64,000 nucleotides of DNA from Stromatinia cepivora (taxonomy: Eukaryota > Ascomycota > Leotiomycetes > Helotiales > Sclerotiniaceae): NCBI GenBank assembly GCA_014898415.1, contig RCTD01000013.1, positions 1,302,001 through 1,366,000 on the forward strand. Reading direction: 5' to 3'. Position 1 is the stretch's first letter. Each line of letters begins with the position of its first letter. This document shows, one piece after another, positions 11,401 through 23,581 of the stretch. A program made the position numbers and the translations under genes. The notes beneath the pieces are model-generated. The model saw only the letters and a list, made by a program, of their open reading frames with translations, made no database searches and was not told the DNA's origin.

Positions 11401-13090
11401 AGCATTCTTAAGAGCTCCAAAGTCTGCATCTTCGATCTTTAACCAACATGGACCCATGATGTTCTTCCAGAGAACAAATTGTTCAAAGAGAGGAGTATTT
11501 GATCCAAAGACGTGGGAGAATGTCGAGCCGCTGTGCTTGTCGACGTGTAATGCGGATTCTAGAGTGGTCAGCTGAGTAGCTAGATATCAGATTTTACACT
11601 TACTGGAATAGGGGTATAACAACTTCAGATATTCGCCCTCTTTTGGTATATCAGGTAGCTCGAAGGCATATTTTCTAGTGCAAGGTTTGATTTTGTGCAT
11701 TCCAACGTTCATTTTCGTCATCATGTCATCAACCTCTTCGTAGACATCCTTCATCTCTACCTCATCTGTTGTGTCCTGACCGTGGCGTTTACGATATTGC
11801 CGTGGAAGGAAAAATAGCTTTCTAAGGATGTTATCAACCTTTACAAAACAACTAACAAAATTACCTGTCTTCTTGTTCTTGACTTTGCCAAAAAGACATA
11901 AACCGCCATTAATTTCAGTGTAATCAGTCCAGAACATATGAAGGCTTCCATCTTCTTCAATTGCGTCGTTATAGTCGAGTTTTCCAAAAGACATTGTCTC
12001 TGAAGGTTGGCTACTGTTCATAACGTTCAATCTTTGGGTAACATCGTTCCAAGATGACGCATCAACTTCGTCAACTGGACCGCGGGGTGGAGATGAGGTT
12101 GCTGGCGTTGGGTATAACTCCTTTTTCAGCTTGGGTGGGGGCCTAGTTCCGGAAATATTGACGCTGGTCGCTGTGATACCATCCGCTTGAGCAACTTCCA
12201 TCATATCTTCATCCTCATCCTCATCCTCTTCCTCCTTAACACTGATATGAAGTCTTCTCTCGACAGCTTTCGCTATAGGGGATGAGGGTTGCGGCTCATC
12301 CATTGGCATATCATCATCATCAATTCCTGCCATGAAATCATCATCATCACCCATATAAATAGGGGGGCTTGAAGGTGCATTCATAGTATCAGCGGATCGA
12401 CTATCCGCTACCTTAGTTCTTTTTGACATATGTCTGGAATCGTTTAATGGTGGAGATAAGGCCCTCGTCCTCCTCTTCTCCTGCGTCCTACTGGCTCTCG
12501 AAGCTTGGGCTTTCGGTCGAGGAACGTTCATGTCTACCTGCCCTAAAAGTCCTTCTAAGAAATCTTCATCTGCTTTCGTTTTGACGGGCTGTCACAATTA
12601 GCGATGCGTAAACAGGTCAGACAAATTGCAAGTACCTTTGGTTTTTGTTGAGCAGCTGCCGGCCCCTTGGTGAAGTAGTTGCTAATGCCTTTTTCCATAT
12701 TCTCTTTTTTGACTTTCTCTTCCACACGTTTCCTCTTTGCTATGAGACTGTCAGGTACGCCTTCAGTATGCAAGTCTCGAAAAACCTACCAGCCTTTCCG
12801 TTCTTTCCCTTAACAGGAAGCTCTTCTTCACTTTCAGTACCGTAGCCTTGTCTATTGTCCCGATCCCAATCCTCGCGGCCATCATCCGCATAACCTTCAC
12901 CGTTGTCGTCGATAACGAAATCATCTTGATTTAAGCGATTCCTTACAACCGTCTTGTAGCCTTCTTCGTCGACCTCTTCATATAAATCTTCTTCCTGGTG
13001 AACTTCATAAGTGTCGAGACGTTTCTTTCCAGACTCTCGAAGAGCACGAAGTTCTGCGAACTTTGCTCGGGCAGAAGCGGCTTTCGACAT
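8462..13090 (-). CDS. POL1: DNA polymerase alpha catalytic subunit
   Basis: Six exons: 13090-12790, 12739-12636, 12588-11604, 11558-10267, 10216-8662 and 8604-8462, giving 1459 aa, normal for fungal POL1. Introns are 45-57 nt. The one at 8661-8605 is a multiple of three without a stop, so it could be mistaken for coding; removing it restores the normal C-terminus. Seen: an acidic N-terminus with GLLGQVDMN, the primase-polymerase region, FSHVFGSNTPLFEQFVLWKN, exonuclease-like DVLVGHQLEGVDF, motif A DFNSLYPSI (Asp about 870), motif B [20 protein letters not shown] (about 952), motif C YGDTDS (Asp about 1004 and 1006), and two C-terminal Cys modules (CRSC...CRC; CDDQAC...CLGPKGLAQGC) that bind the B subunit. 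It is the catalytic core of the polymerase alpha-primase complex, which makes RNA-DNA primers at origins and on the lagging strand in the nucleus. It is divergent from the PPR gene. Confidence 0.97.
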
Positions 13091-13461
13091 GATGAATTAA
13101 CGGGACGATTTGGATAGATATTGAGAAGTAGTATTTTGGTTGACTATAACATTGAAAGAAGAGAAATGTATAGGAGTTGGAACCTCTCTAGACGTATGTA
13201 TGTGTATCTGTTTGTGTATGTATGTACAAGTATGAGCTTTTGGAATTGTCAAGTGGAGGCTTGATACGCGAAATTGGGAAGGGGAAATTCAGACGCGATT
13301 TGGTAGAAGCGCGAATCCCTGTAAAACTATCAACAGAAAGTTAATTAATTTTTGATGACTAATGTACACGGATTATTCTTTCGCCGTAGCACACATAAAA
13401 AAGTATCATAATGGTGAAAGGTTGGAGGGGGAATTCAAGTTCTAGGATTTAGGCCTGGAAG
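13091..13461. promoter_or_regulatory. Divergent intergenic region POL1 / PPR gene
   Basis: A 371-bp spacer lies between the two start codons. It contains two ACGCG-type sites (ATACGCGAA near 13266 and AGACGCGAT near 13292). These resemble the MluI cell-cycle box (ACGCGT core) found upstream of yeast S-phase genes, but neither is a perfect ACGCGT. A regulatory role is inference. Confidence 0.35.
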
Positions 13462-15698
13462 ATGTTTACATGTCGAGCCTGTACGAGGAGGTGTCTCCAG
13501 GCACTCATCGGAGACTCCGCGATTCATACTACACATTCACAGCTCATAATTCCGCAGAGACAACTATATAGATCATTTGTCTCGAATGCGACGGATTCTG
13601 ACAGTTATACCTACCGACCTATCTCCCAGGATGAAGGGTCCTTCGAGGAAACGAAGAGTAGGACCGCCAAAAGACAGGAGTGGCTAGATTCGAGGGGACA
13701 GAGGCCAGTGGATAAAAAGCCTGCTCCAGTCGATCCAAGAATTGACGATAAGTTTATTTGGAAGCTCAAACAACTGCAAGATCCTTTGCAGCTCGCCAAC
13801 TACGTACGGAAACTTCTGTCAGAGGATGATTTCGAGAAGGCATTACTTTACGTACGATCTGCAAGCAAAAATGTTGAATGCGTCGTTAGTTGGAATCATT
13901 TGATTGAGTGGCAGTTCGGTAAAGGTCAACTGAATCCCGCAATTAAAACATACAATGAGGTTTGTTATATCTACCATAGCTGATAGGAACTGTGTTGACC
14001 ATATGATCGTAGATGAAAAAACGAGCACAATATCCAGATGCGCAAACCTATACAATCATATTCAAAGGCTGCAGTGAAAGTCCGTATACCAAACAAGCCT
14101 TCGAGAAGGGGTTAGCAATATACACTTCGATGCTCTCTGCTGGTTCTCGGCTCAAACCCAATACTATTCATATGAATGCGGTACTTCGGCTCTGCTCAAG
14201 AGCGGGCGAGGTAGAAGCCCTACTAGGAATCGCTGCTCAAATGCCTGCCGAGGGTTTTGGCGCACCGGATAATCTCACTTTTACAACTATATTAAATGCA
14301 TTTCGCATGAAAGCTCTTAGCCAACGGGACATGCCTGAAAAGGAGACCTTAAAATTGAAACGGAAAACGATAGCTAGTGCGCATCGAATGTGGGGGGATA
14401 TTTACACACGTTGGCGCAAAGGTGATATATTGGTCGATGAAGAGCTTGTTTGTGCCATGGGCCGGACATTACTAATTGGTTCGGAAGAAGACATTGATGA
14501 TATTCTCTCCCTTGTTGAGCAAACTATGAATGTCCGACGTCAAATGCCTCGGCGAGGTACTAAGTCACGCCAGAAGATTGAGCCATCCCTTCAAGGACAG
14601 TCTAGACCTGATGATGATAACGCGTTAACCGAAATACAAGGCGATCATAATAGCAGCCCGAAAGATCTCGATATATTTTCCAGCTCCGGAACTGCAGTGG
14701 CTTCATTGCCTAGATCGCATGTTTATGCTACGCCTGGGCCAAACACAATATCTATGATACTCAAGGCATTATTGATCCTAGCCAAAAAGGAGGCCGCAAC
14801 AAAATACTGGCAACTTTTCACAAAAGAGCTGGGGGTTGTGCCTGATCAAGATAACTATCATACATATCTAAGAATTCTTCGACTCTTCCGATCGAGTCGC
14901 GAAGCCTTAGAACTTTTATTGGAAATGCCCAAAGAATTCCTGAAACCCGAAACCTTCCGCCTCGCCATGAGCGCCTGCGAGCGCGACAAGAACAACCCCA
15001 ACGTCTTTGCCACGGCCGGCAAAATCCTCGATATTATGCAAATGAATCTCGAAGTCCCCGACATCAAAGCCCTGGTCACCTACATGGACGTCTCCATTTC
15101 CTCTTCCCTCACTCGAAAACAATCCGGCAACAGACCCACCAAATACGAACAAGGCAAACAAATATCCCGCGCTCTCGAACGCGTAGGTCCATCCTACCTC
15201 AACATCCGCGCCCTCGCCATGTATGGCAACCCCGTCGCCGCCGACTACGACCGCTTCCGCGACCCCGACTTCAAAAACGAAGTCATCCTCCTCATACGCC
15301 GCATAATAGGCGCCTTCGATATCCTCATGGACAAAGGTCTCGTGCCCCGCGACGCCTATGGAGACATAATCAAGCGCCGCAATAAACTCGTAGCTTACGA
15401 AGCCCGCGTCAAACCAGCCCACGACGGATCCAAAAAATACTCAAAAGGCTTCCGATACAAACTGGAACCCGAGGAAGAAGAACAAGAAGAAGAAAACGAA
15501 AAACCTATCGATCGTCGCACCCATGAATTCTCCAAGTTGCAATTCAAGAAGGCGGTTGCAAAGGGCTTGGCCCCCTTCGCTGCTACCCAAGGATATGTAG
15601 CTCGTGTTCAACCATTTGCAAATAGGAAGTCTAACGTTGGGGCTCCTGCATCATTTGCGAATAGAAAACCAAATGTTGAGACATCTGCGAGTTTTTGA
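13462..15698 (+). CDS. Mitochondrial pentatricopeptide-repeat (PPR) protein
   Basis: Two exons: 13462-13959 and 14013-15698, with a 53-nt intron (GTTTGT...CGTAG) falling inside a PPR unit: ...KTYNE | MKKRAQYPDAQTYTIIFKGC. The product is 727 aa. The start MFTCRACTRRCLQALIGD is Cys/Arg-rich without acidic residues, like a mitochondrial targeting sequence. PPR-like helix pairs are visible at about 140-280 (NAVLRLCSRAGEVEALLGIA, DNLTFTTILNAFRMKAL) and about 395-510 (ISMILKALLILAKKEAATKYWQLF, DNYHTYLRILRLFRSSREALE LL). Such proteins bind organellar RNA for processing, stability or translation. Candidates are CCM1-like or CYA-5-like factors, but no single orthologue is certain. The third quarter of the reading frame (from about 14930) switches to strongly C-ending codons. 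Confidence 0.85.
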
Positions 15699-16173
15699 TT
15701 ACAGTCATTACCATGTATGTCATTGCCTGGCGCTCAAAAATGTCGCTTGCATGTACATTAATTATCACATACTATTTTATGAAAACACCCAAACTGTACA
15801 ATCCATAAACTACTCATACATTGTACACATTCGATCCAACAATCAATCAATCAATTCATCTACTTCACAAGCAATGGCGGGCAAAGATAATATGATTTTT
15901 TAGTTGAATTCATCTTCATTATGATTAAGTCTTATAATGACAAATTCTTTGGACTGTCTAATTAATGTATGATGTGATCTCTTTGGCAAATGAATATTTT
16001 CAATATAACAATATTGACATGTGTCTAACGGTGATGATAATGTGTTTCTCTGCCGTACCTCATCAATATCCCTCTCTGCCATTATTCATCATCTTCAAGC
16101 GATACTTCACTGAATAACAATAACCACCTCGGTCATCCCATCACTCAATCACATGACAACCCGTCCCTACCTC
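15699..16173. other. Convergent intergenic region
   Basis: This holds the 3' flanks of the PPR gene and the large disordered-protein gene. It is AT-rich and no gene was seen. Confidence 0.5.
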
Positions 16174-19100
16174 TCAAGCACTCTCGTCTAAAGATGAATC
16201 ATGACTATCTCTCAGACAATACTTGCTAACCTCCATTTTCTCCAACTTTTCCCCAAACTCCTCACTAATATCCGTTTCATCCCCACTCATATCCACGCCA
16301 AAGAACTCACTCAAAGAACTTCCCGGTGTTTGAACCCTCTGAATTGGATGCGAAGCTTTCTGTTCCTCCTTCGCCGGACTATATACTTTCCCAGATGGTG
16401 TAACGATTCTCGGGGCTTGAGTAAGTGTTTCTCCTCGCTTAGCACTGGTAATTGATTGCAGTGGAGATGAACATCGGTCCAAAAATGGACGAGTTGAGTT
16501 CGGGGACATCATTCCTCGTGCGTGGAAAATATTCACCAATGTGGGAACTCGCTTTGAATTAGTTCCCTTGTTCAGCAGCGGACGATCCTCACGGTCTATA
16601 TATTCTTGCGTCACTGTTTCTATACGAAGAGTGGCGTCCTTGATTGTGTTTGCCTTCTCTTCCCGGCAATCCTTTCGCCCATCGTTTTTGGTATCAGACG
16701 AGGGTACTTCTTCCGGCTTGGATACTGATGCCGACGAGATTTCAGGGCCTGCTTGGCCATATCTAGAGGATGCCATACATGCAGATGCAATGCGTATATT
16801 TTGAGCCTTTGTACAAGTACCAGCCCAGAGTCCTGGCTTAAAACTGGTTTGCTCTGCTTCGCCTTCGAAATTTGAATTGGTCGAATCCATACTACAAAGA
16901 AGTGTTTCGTTCTTGTAATCCGTCAAAGTATGGATGGGTTCTGGAACTAAGGCTGTCAGGTCCGCGTCAGTAGAAAACGCTGCTATATTTTCATCAATTT
17001 CACTAGATCGGGGTGATTTTGGATCACCGCAACCTGCGTTTTCCTCGTATAGATCAACATTGTCGATAGGAAGAACGTATATACTCTCGTTCGACTTGTC
17101 TGATGATACAATCACCGAAGGGCCTTTTACAGAAATTGCATTCGAACGCTCTCTTCGATGTGCCGCATCCCTGTCAAAGTCGAAGGTGATATGCTCATTC
17201 GCACTCTCCTTATTCGAGTCTATGCCCTCTTGATTCCCTGAAAACTCGTCGGAAGTTGAACCTCCACAACTTTTACCCTCGCCAAGCCCGTCAGGAAATT
17301 TTGGGAATTTAGGCCCTTGTGTAAAGAGGGGATTTGTAATATTTCTACTCTCTTCCTCGAAAATATCAACCCCTAGGGATGTGCTTTCATTGTCAGAGGA
17401 GTCGTCAAGCCATACGCTGCGAGTGGCTTGGTCAAAAAGCTTGTCTACCATATCTTGAACATCTTGAGGAGTTTGACCGGTCAAATTGGCGTTTCCATCG
17501 GCATTTTCAGATTCTGCCCAGACCTTTGTTGCAGTCCCGCGATTTAAGTGGAGATCATCTTTGGCATGTAACGTCTTGCTTGTGGAGTCTTTGCCATCGA
17601 GGCTGTCCAAATACTGGAGAATTTGCTTGGAGCCTCTGAAAAGTGGCGTGGAGTTATCAGTGTGGTTTCTCATGAACAGCTCAGCAACAAAGTCGTTGAA
17701 CTTTTGAGGAGTCCCAGCTTCCACGCAGAGACTCATGTCATTGCTACCAGAATTATCATCGCCAACTACATCCTCTGCACCCTCCTGTGATTGTATACCA
17801 GGGGAAGAGCTTCGAAGTGATTCCGTGGAGACAAGTTGGAAGTCATTCTCTAAATCGGAAAAATCAGGAAGATCTTGCTCATTCTCATCCCGATCACCGA
17901 GTGGCGATAGTGTCGGTCTCCATGCAGGCTCGCGAGTTCTGTACACCGGCTCAACAACTGCGGGCTGAGCATTGACATGTAATCTCTGTTCAGGTGAACT
18001 GTAAATAAATGTGGAATTCTCGTCATTGTTTAGTTTTGAAATGTCAGATTTGGCGAGTTCTTCATTCTCGTACATTTGTGTTTCTGCTAATCTGGTCTCT
18101 GTTTCTGGGTAATCAACACAAACTTTCTGTTTTATCTCTGGTTCGGGAAAATCTACGCGGGCCCAACTGTCGGGTAGATCGATAGCTTCGCCCGACGCGA
18201 AAGGCCGAAAGCAGCGTTCCGAGGCATTGTATCTAACTTCTGAAAACTCTCCACGGCTTTGGTGACACATACCAGCCATTGCGAGATCCTCTTTGCCATA
18301 GGCCTGTGTTCGAGCCAATCGAGTCTTCGTTTCTGGGTAGTCAACGCGAACCATATGATTCGGTGCTTCGACGACATCACCCCTGGCGTAAACATGGAAG
18401 CAGCGTTCAGAAGCATCGTATCTGATTTCCGAGAACTCGCCACAGTTTTCTTGGTTCATATCAGCCATCGCGAGATCGCCGTTATCGTAAATTTTGGTTC
18501 GAGCCCATCTAGTCTTTGTTTCAGGGTATTTAACGCGAACAGTGAGGTTTGTCTGAGGTTTAGGAAGCTTCCCCCATAGATGAACATAGATACACGATTC
18601 TTCTGGACAATATGTTATTGTATCCGAATATTCGCCTTTGTTTTGCTTCCGTATGTCCGAAAGGGCAAGACTTCCTGTTGGAAAGTGTTGCGCATGGCGC
18701 CATTTTGCCTCCGATTGGGGATATCTGACACATATAGGGCCCGCCAAGAACTCCCGATTGTTGAACGAACTTATGTTTTTGCGTATCATCTTGACGGCGG
18801 ATGCTTGCTCCAGGGTTTTGGTATAAAGATCCTCAACGATATTTGAAAAATTGTCTAGGTTCTGATCAGAGCTCATGCCATGTTTATATTCAAGTGCGCT
18901 TGGATAACTTTCTTCCTTCAAAAGGTCCTCGTCCCAGTTTTCTGACGTCTCTTCCGAGAAGGATGTAAGATGCAGGTTTTTCGTCATTTTATCTACCGTC
19001 TGCTTGATATTGCGAGCAATTCTCTGCTGGTCTGATTCCTCAGCGTTTGAAGGAGCCGGCTCTAAGTTTTGACGGTAATTTTTTTGTTCTTCAACATCAG

Positions 19101-20629
19101 CTACAGATGAAGCGTCGACTTTGTGAAAATGCCGTACAGAAAATTGATAAGGGAGTCTGGCTCTGCTTTTCAGCATCGCATCTTCAGATTTCGCTACGTC
19201 TAGCCACATTGGTGGTGACGGAACTATTGAATCTTCAAACACCAAGCTAGAATCGGAATCAGATGTTACTTTCCGGATCGTGATTATTGGCTGTTCGTAT
19301 ATCCTCTCCGGCGTTTTGGGCTTTTCGGTGTTGAGGCCGATTGATGAGTTCGTATCCATGGAATGATTACTGTAAATTGGCGTTAGCTATAACTTCCAAT
19401 ACAGAAAGAGTCCTTACCTTGGAACTGACTGGCATTCAGGGATAACATCTGGACTCAAATCCTTTAGAAAATCAACGGGCTTGGTTGGCTGTAGCTTTTC
19501 AGGGGATGGTGATGGGGAAACTGCCGCTCCTTTTCCCTTGGGAATTGTTGGTTTACGGTTGTAATCGTCAAAAGACTTGATAATTGAGCAAAGATATGAG
19601 TCCGGTGTCTTTGATCTGTCCCCATCTGTTGTCGGCGTTCGACTGGCCGTTTGTTCTGCGAATTTTTCATCCTGAAGTGTCTGCGCTTGACTTGTCCCTG
19701 TGGCTGACTTGTCAGACATCAATGGTCAAGGATGTTCATGATAGAAATGCTCACAACTGTTTGCATCGTTACAATCTCGATCATTGAGGAGATCATCGAG
19801 TTGTTGATGTTTAAAATCTTTTAAGATTTGTTAGACATGTCTTTGGCGTAATCACAGAATATGTCGATGAACTTACTTTCGATTACGTTATCGTGGTTGG
19901 AATCCAAATTGTATGCTCCTCTTGATCTTTCGTTGGGAAATCTTGATTGTCCATTCGATGCTGATGTATGTGTAGGACTCAGGTTATCAGCTTTCAAATC
20001 TACCAATTCTTTTGCTAATTTCTCGGCAAATACATCCTCTTCACAATACTCTGGCAAGCTTTCTTCGCCGTGTGGATTTTCTCGTAAGTTTGCACTACGT
20101 CTAGGGGATACCTTGTTAGAGATCGACCCGAGTATGTTAACAAGACTCTTTCGTCTTTTTGGAAGCAGTTCCGAAGCCTCATCTGTGAACCCATGATTAG
20201 GTTAATGCACACATACTGAGACCATAATTACACACTAATTTGCAGTCCCGATTTGAAGGGAGTTGTGGTGAGAGGTCTTTCATTCTCAGGAGTACCGAAT
20301 TCACCAAATTTCTTGGAGCGAATGGTTCCAAAGAGGTCCCATGTCAAATTCTTGCGGCGAATGGGGCTGCCAGTGCCAGCAGACTGGTCGTACTCGTCTT
20401 CTACGTCACCACTGGATTTTCCGCGTGTCTTCAAGCTTCTTAAGCTATCAAAAAGTTGGCGAGCTTTCTTTTGAGAAGATGTTCGTCCCAACTCCTGGAC
20501 CTTATGTGAGTTGGGCGTACGAGGAGTTCGAGGAAGAGGTTTGTTCTCATCGTTGATCTTCTCAGGGGTTTGGAATGATATGGAAATCATGTTTGCTTGT
20601 CTCGGTTTCAGGTTTTGCCTATCCTTCAT
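16174..20629 (-). CDS. Large disordered protein with a ~65-aa tandem repeat (unknown)
   Basis: Five exons: 20629-20236, 20182-19877, 19817-19755, 19703-19418 and 19369-16174, giving 1414 aa. All four introns (51-59 nt) have canonical ends, and an in-frame TAA precedes the ATG. I recognise no family. The first 350 residues are disordered, Pro/Lys/Ser-rich, with PLPRTPRTPNSHKVQELGRT and KKARQLFDSLRSLKTRG, which look like CDK- or 14-3-3-type phosphosites. The last exon holds at least four copies of a 60-76 residue repeat (17962-18735), with a core like VRVDYPETKTRLAR followed by LAMADM...GEFSEIRYDASERCF. After it come about 800 residues rich in Ser/Asp/Glu with repeated short motifs (NDFVAELFMRNHTDN; QDMVDKLFDQATRSVW). 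A scaffold or cell-cycle-regulated protein is possible. No function is assigned. Confidence 0.8.
17962..18735 (-). repeat. Protein-level tandem repeat, four copies
   Basis: Conserved YP(Q/E) dipeptide positions recur at residues 213, 278, 341 and 417 of the last-exon frame, a spacing of 65, 63 and 76. Each unit reads (V/I)xV(R/K/D)YPExxxRxA.. then LAxxD, GE(F/Y)S and (S/E)E(R/S)C(F/I). The third gap is longer because it holds a degenerate half-copy (ARVDFPEPEIK). Copies two and three are about 60% identical, which points to recent duplication. Confidence 0.8.
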
Positions 20630-21382
20630 CAGTTAAAAAGTACAACTTCAACAATACGAGAATATGGATCACGAGGAGCATGAGAAGAATGACGAAGTAT
20701 GTAGATTGAAAGATGCCCGAAAAAAAAAATCCCCGGGACTTACGCGTACTCTATTAACCAAAAATCCAAAAAGAAGTCAAAATGTAAGCTTTGTTGGGGT
20801 TGTCGATTGGAGAGAATCAAAAGGAAAATGAAATGAGACTTGAGAGAAAACTAGCTATAGCCTACCATTGTAAAATAGAAAGAGCAAAGAGCAAAGAGCA
20901 AAGAGCAAAGAGCAAAGAGCAAAGAAATAAACTTACCTGGGTGTTATTCGTACCTACCTAACTTGCAATATCACACATCAATAAATGTTAACCTTTTTTT
21001 TTGCGGTACAGAAATTCCATCTTTTCGTCGGCGCAAAGTGATGGCAGGCGTGTGCCCGCCTCTTCAGGAAAATAGGAAAGGGGGGTGGGGAACACGGGGG
21101 TACGAGGCTAAAGAAAATCCCCTATATCACGCGGCCGCATCTTCCGCAATGCCTTTATTCGCGTACTGTGACTTAAACTTTCGCGACCTGACCTGAAGAT
21201 TGAATTACCCATCCATCCCCATCTACATCCCCATCAACTTTATTCCTCTCTTTAACCTCAGAGGTATTTTACTTATTTCTGAAGATATTCATCCAACTTT
21301 TTTCGAATATTGTTTTACGAAAACTTCTGCAAGTTTATTAACCTTTCTTCAAACTAACAATAGGTAGCTGCAGCACAGCACT
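20630..21382. promoter_or_regulatory. Divergent intergenic region
   Basis: A 753-bp spacer lies between two outward-facing genes. It contains the AGAGCAA minisatellite, a G-rich stretch at 21075-21103, a NotI-like GCGGCCGC site near 21132, and a pyrimidine-rich leader before the RRM gene. Confidence 0.4.
20880..20925. repeat. 7-bp minisatellite (AGAGCAA)6
   Basis: Six perfect head-to-tail copies of AGAGCAA followed by AGA lie upstream of both the disordered-protein gene (minus) and the RRM gene (plus), within their shared upstream region. Confidence 0.9.
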
Positions 21383-22611
21383 ATGGCACCCAAAACTGAC
21401 TTTCCCGATTTCAATGGATTCATTAACAAAGGTAGGCAATCTCGATCTGAGTGCTTGATATATTTGATATATCGTGGATGACTGACCGTTTCACTAGGAC
21501 GTGAGCGCCGCAAGGATGAGCTTCTAGCCAATAAATTCTTGGGCGGGAATCGTCGGGTGAGTGCGCCGGGAGCAACAAACAATCGCAAGCCGGGCACTGG
21601 TCCCTCACTTGCCAGCAGAATGGGCGTTGGAAAGGTATGAAGGTTACCGGCAGGTGTCTACAAATTGCGCTTCTAACAATGAATAGCGTGGCCCGGCTGT
21701 ATCCAAACCTACACCGAGGCAAAATTCCACACTCGCTGTCGGAAACGTTGATGCGGAATGGACACACGATTTGCACTCCTTAAACAATCCAGGCACTCCT
21801 CGAGCCTCCCAAATCCCTCCCCGTGGCCCAAGAAACATCAATACGCGAACGCGCAACGATCGACTTGCGAAAGCTTTAAATGGCTCTGCGTCAACACCAA
21901 ACTTGAACGCTCAATATAATATTGTTGGAAAGTCAAAGGCGGCTACTGGAAGTTTGTCTATCAAGGGACTTGCGGGACCATATATTGTGATGGCAGAGAA
22001 CTTCGCGCGAGGCACTTCTGTGCAAGATATCGAGACAGCGATGACACCAGTTGGAGGCGCTCCATTGAGCTGTCGCCTTATTTCTGACTATCCCAGAGTC
22101 ATTGCAGAAGTCATTTTTGATACAAAGGATGGGGCTGACAATGTTATTGATACATTCAACAATCAAGAGGTATTTAGAGACAGAGTATAATATGTTTTTG
22201 GCAATACTGACGAAGCCATAACAGGCGGATGGTAACTTACTTTACGTTTACAACAAGTCTGGAGCTATTACGCACACACCCAAACTTTCCAACCAACGTG
22301 CCGCAGCTCGATTGAGCGTCCCTACTGGTCCAAAGGCTAGCCGTGCCGAACGCAGTTCAGGATCCGACAGTTATGATTCACGATACGACAGTTCGCGGAG
22401 TTCTCGGGATGATGTTATTGATGGCTCGTACGGATTTGACGATCGCATGGATACCGATGACCGGGATGGTGGCAGTCGTAATAACAACGGCAGAAACCAA
22501 GGACTCTACAGCGACAATCTTGTAGGAGGACGTACCAACAACAGCAATAACCGCAACGGCAACAACTGGAACGCCGGACGAGGGAATGATAGAAACCGCG
22601 GCTACAGATGA
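21383..22611 (+). CDS. RRM-like RNA-binding protein with Asn/Arg/Gly-rich tail
   Basis: Four exons: 21383-21431, 21498-21634, 21687-22169 and 22225-22611, giving 351 aa. All introns are canonical and 52-66 nt. The N-terminus is basic and disordered (MAPKTDFPDFNGFINKGRER), with Pro/Arg-rich runs. A single degenerate RRM spans about 140-225: IKGLAGPYIVMAENFARGTS, then an alpha helix DIETAMTPVGG, CRLISDYPRVIAEVIFDTKD (RNP1-like strand), and ADGNLLYVY across the last intron. The tail is Ser/Asp-rich then Asn/Gly/Arg-rich (NNNGRNQGLYS, RGNDRNRGYR), resembling low-complexity tails of mRNP proteins. It probably binds RNA in the nucleus. The exact orthologue is unknown to me. Confidence 0.82.
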
Positions 22612-23362
22612 TTATGAGACATGCGGTTTAGATTTCATTTTTCTGGTTTCCGGACTGTTAAAGACCACCGGATTGTTACGAATATCTCATTTCGAGATTT
22701 TATGATGTAAGACACAGTTCTTGCAGGATTGCATAATGAGCAGCGACCCCGGAAATTAGACACATAAAGGCATTTGTGATGCCATTGTATCAAGGGTTTT
22801 TCATGTCTACATGGAGTTCTGGGGGATAGTACTAAAGCCACATTACCTCGGGTTACCTCGCGATCAAATACACCCGTGTATAATACCAAGTACCAAAATA
22901 AAGCATGTTTCCTATGATATCCAGCTGTCATCAAGTTGATAATTTGAGGTTCCTGGCTTGACTACATCAGACAAGACTGAGCTTCCTTCACCCCTTATTT
23001 TTTTAAAATTTTTGGTGCTCAGCATGTGCAACATCCGATGAGTGTGGCTCTTCACGTGTGAATTCCAAGTTGGTTATTATGAGTTATCACAAGATTGAAA
23101 CATTTATGACTGTATTTGCAGACTAGTTCTTTCTTGCAACTCCTTGATATCTCATATCTCTTAGTCTAGGCTTATGCACAATGCCTATTTCATAACATCT
23201 CCATTTCCTCTATTACCTCTGGCTCTATGCTTCATCCTCCACACGTCTAAGGCCTTGCACCCCTATACTACTCCAGCCCCCAGCAAAAGCTCAAGCAAGT
23301 ACACGCATACAGTGGCACCCCTAGAACCTTAAGCACGACTGCCACTTTTGACATAATCCCGT
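22612..23362. other. Convergent intergenic region
   Basis: These are the 3' flanks of the RRM gene and the hydrolase gene. An ORF-like stretch on the minus strand (22635-22934) has no protein-like features. Confidence 0.45.
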
Positions 23363-23581
23363 CTAAAGCTTCTCTTTGATCGGGCGAGGCGTGGTGTTCG
23401 ATAGCTTTGCGGTTGCCACCCAAGCCTTAGATACTCTCAGCATCTCCTCATCCGATTTCTTACTCTTGCACCCCTTATAGAATTTTTCATCAGCCAACCA
23501 CCCTCCAAACCACCGCTCAATCCAATCTGCTGCCACACGAGCACTTTTATTCACATTTTCAAAAACCAAAAAGATGGCCCG
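23363..23581 (-). pseudogene. Frame-shifted C-terminal part of the alpha/beta hydrolase
   Basis: This is the continuation of the hydrolase in the next frame. It encodes ENVNKSARVAADWIERWFGG and a Lys/Glu-rich tail. The V-A-A-D/E-W-I pattern is what normally follows the catalytic His loop in this family. It sits beside two five-base A runs (plus strand 23561-23565 and 23568-23572), a likely slippage site. Confidence 0.6.

Noticed and set aside
11559..11603. A 24-nt POL1 intron using the first CTAG acceptor
   Set aside because: It is too short for a fungal intron. The acceptor 21 nt further on gives a 45-nt intron in the same frame with a CTGAC branch site.
14916..15422. 168-codon antisense frame in the PPR gene
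   Set aside because: It is a by-product of C-ending codons on the coding strand. The product is Val/Gly/Glu-rich without any motif.
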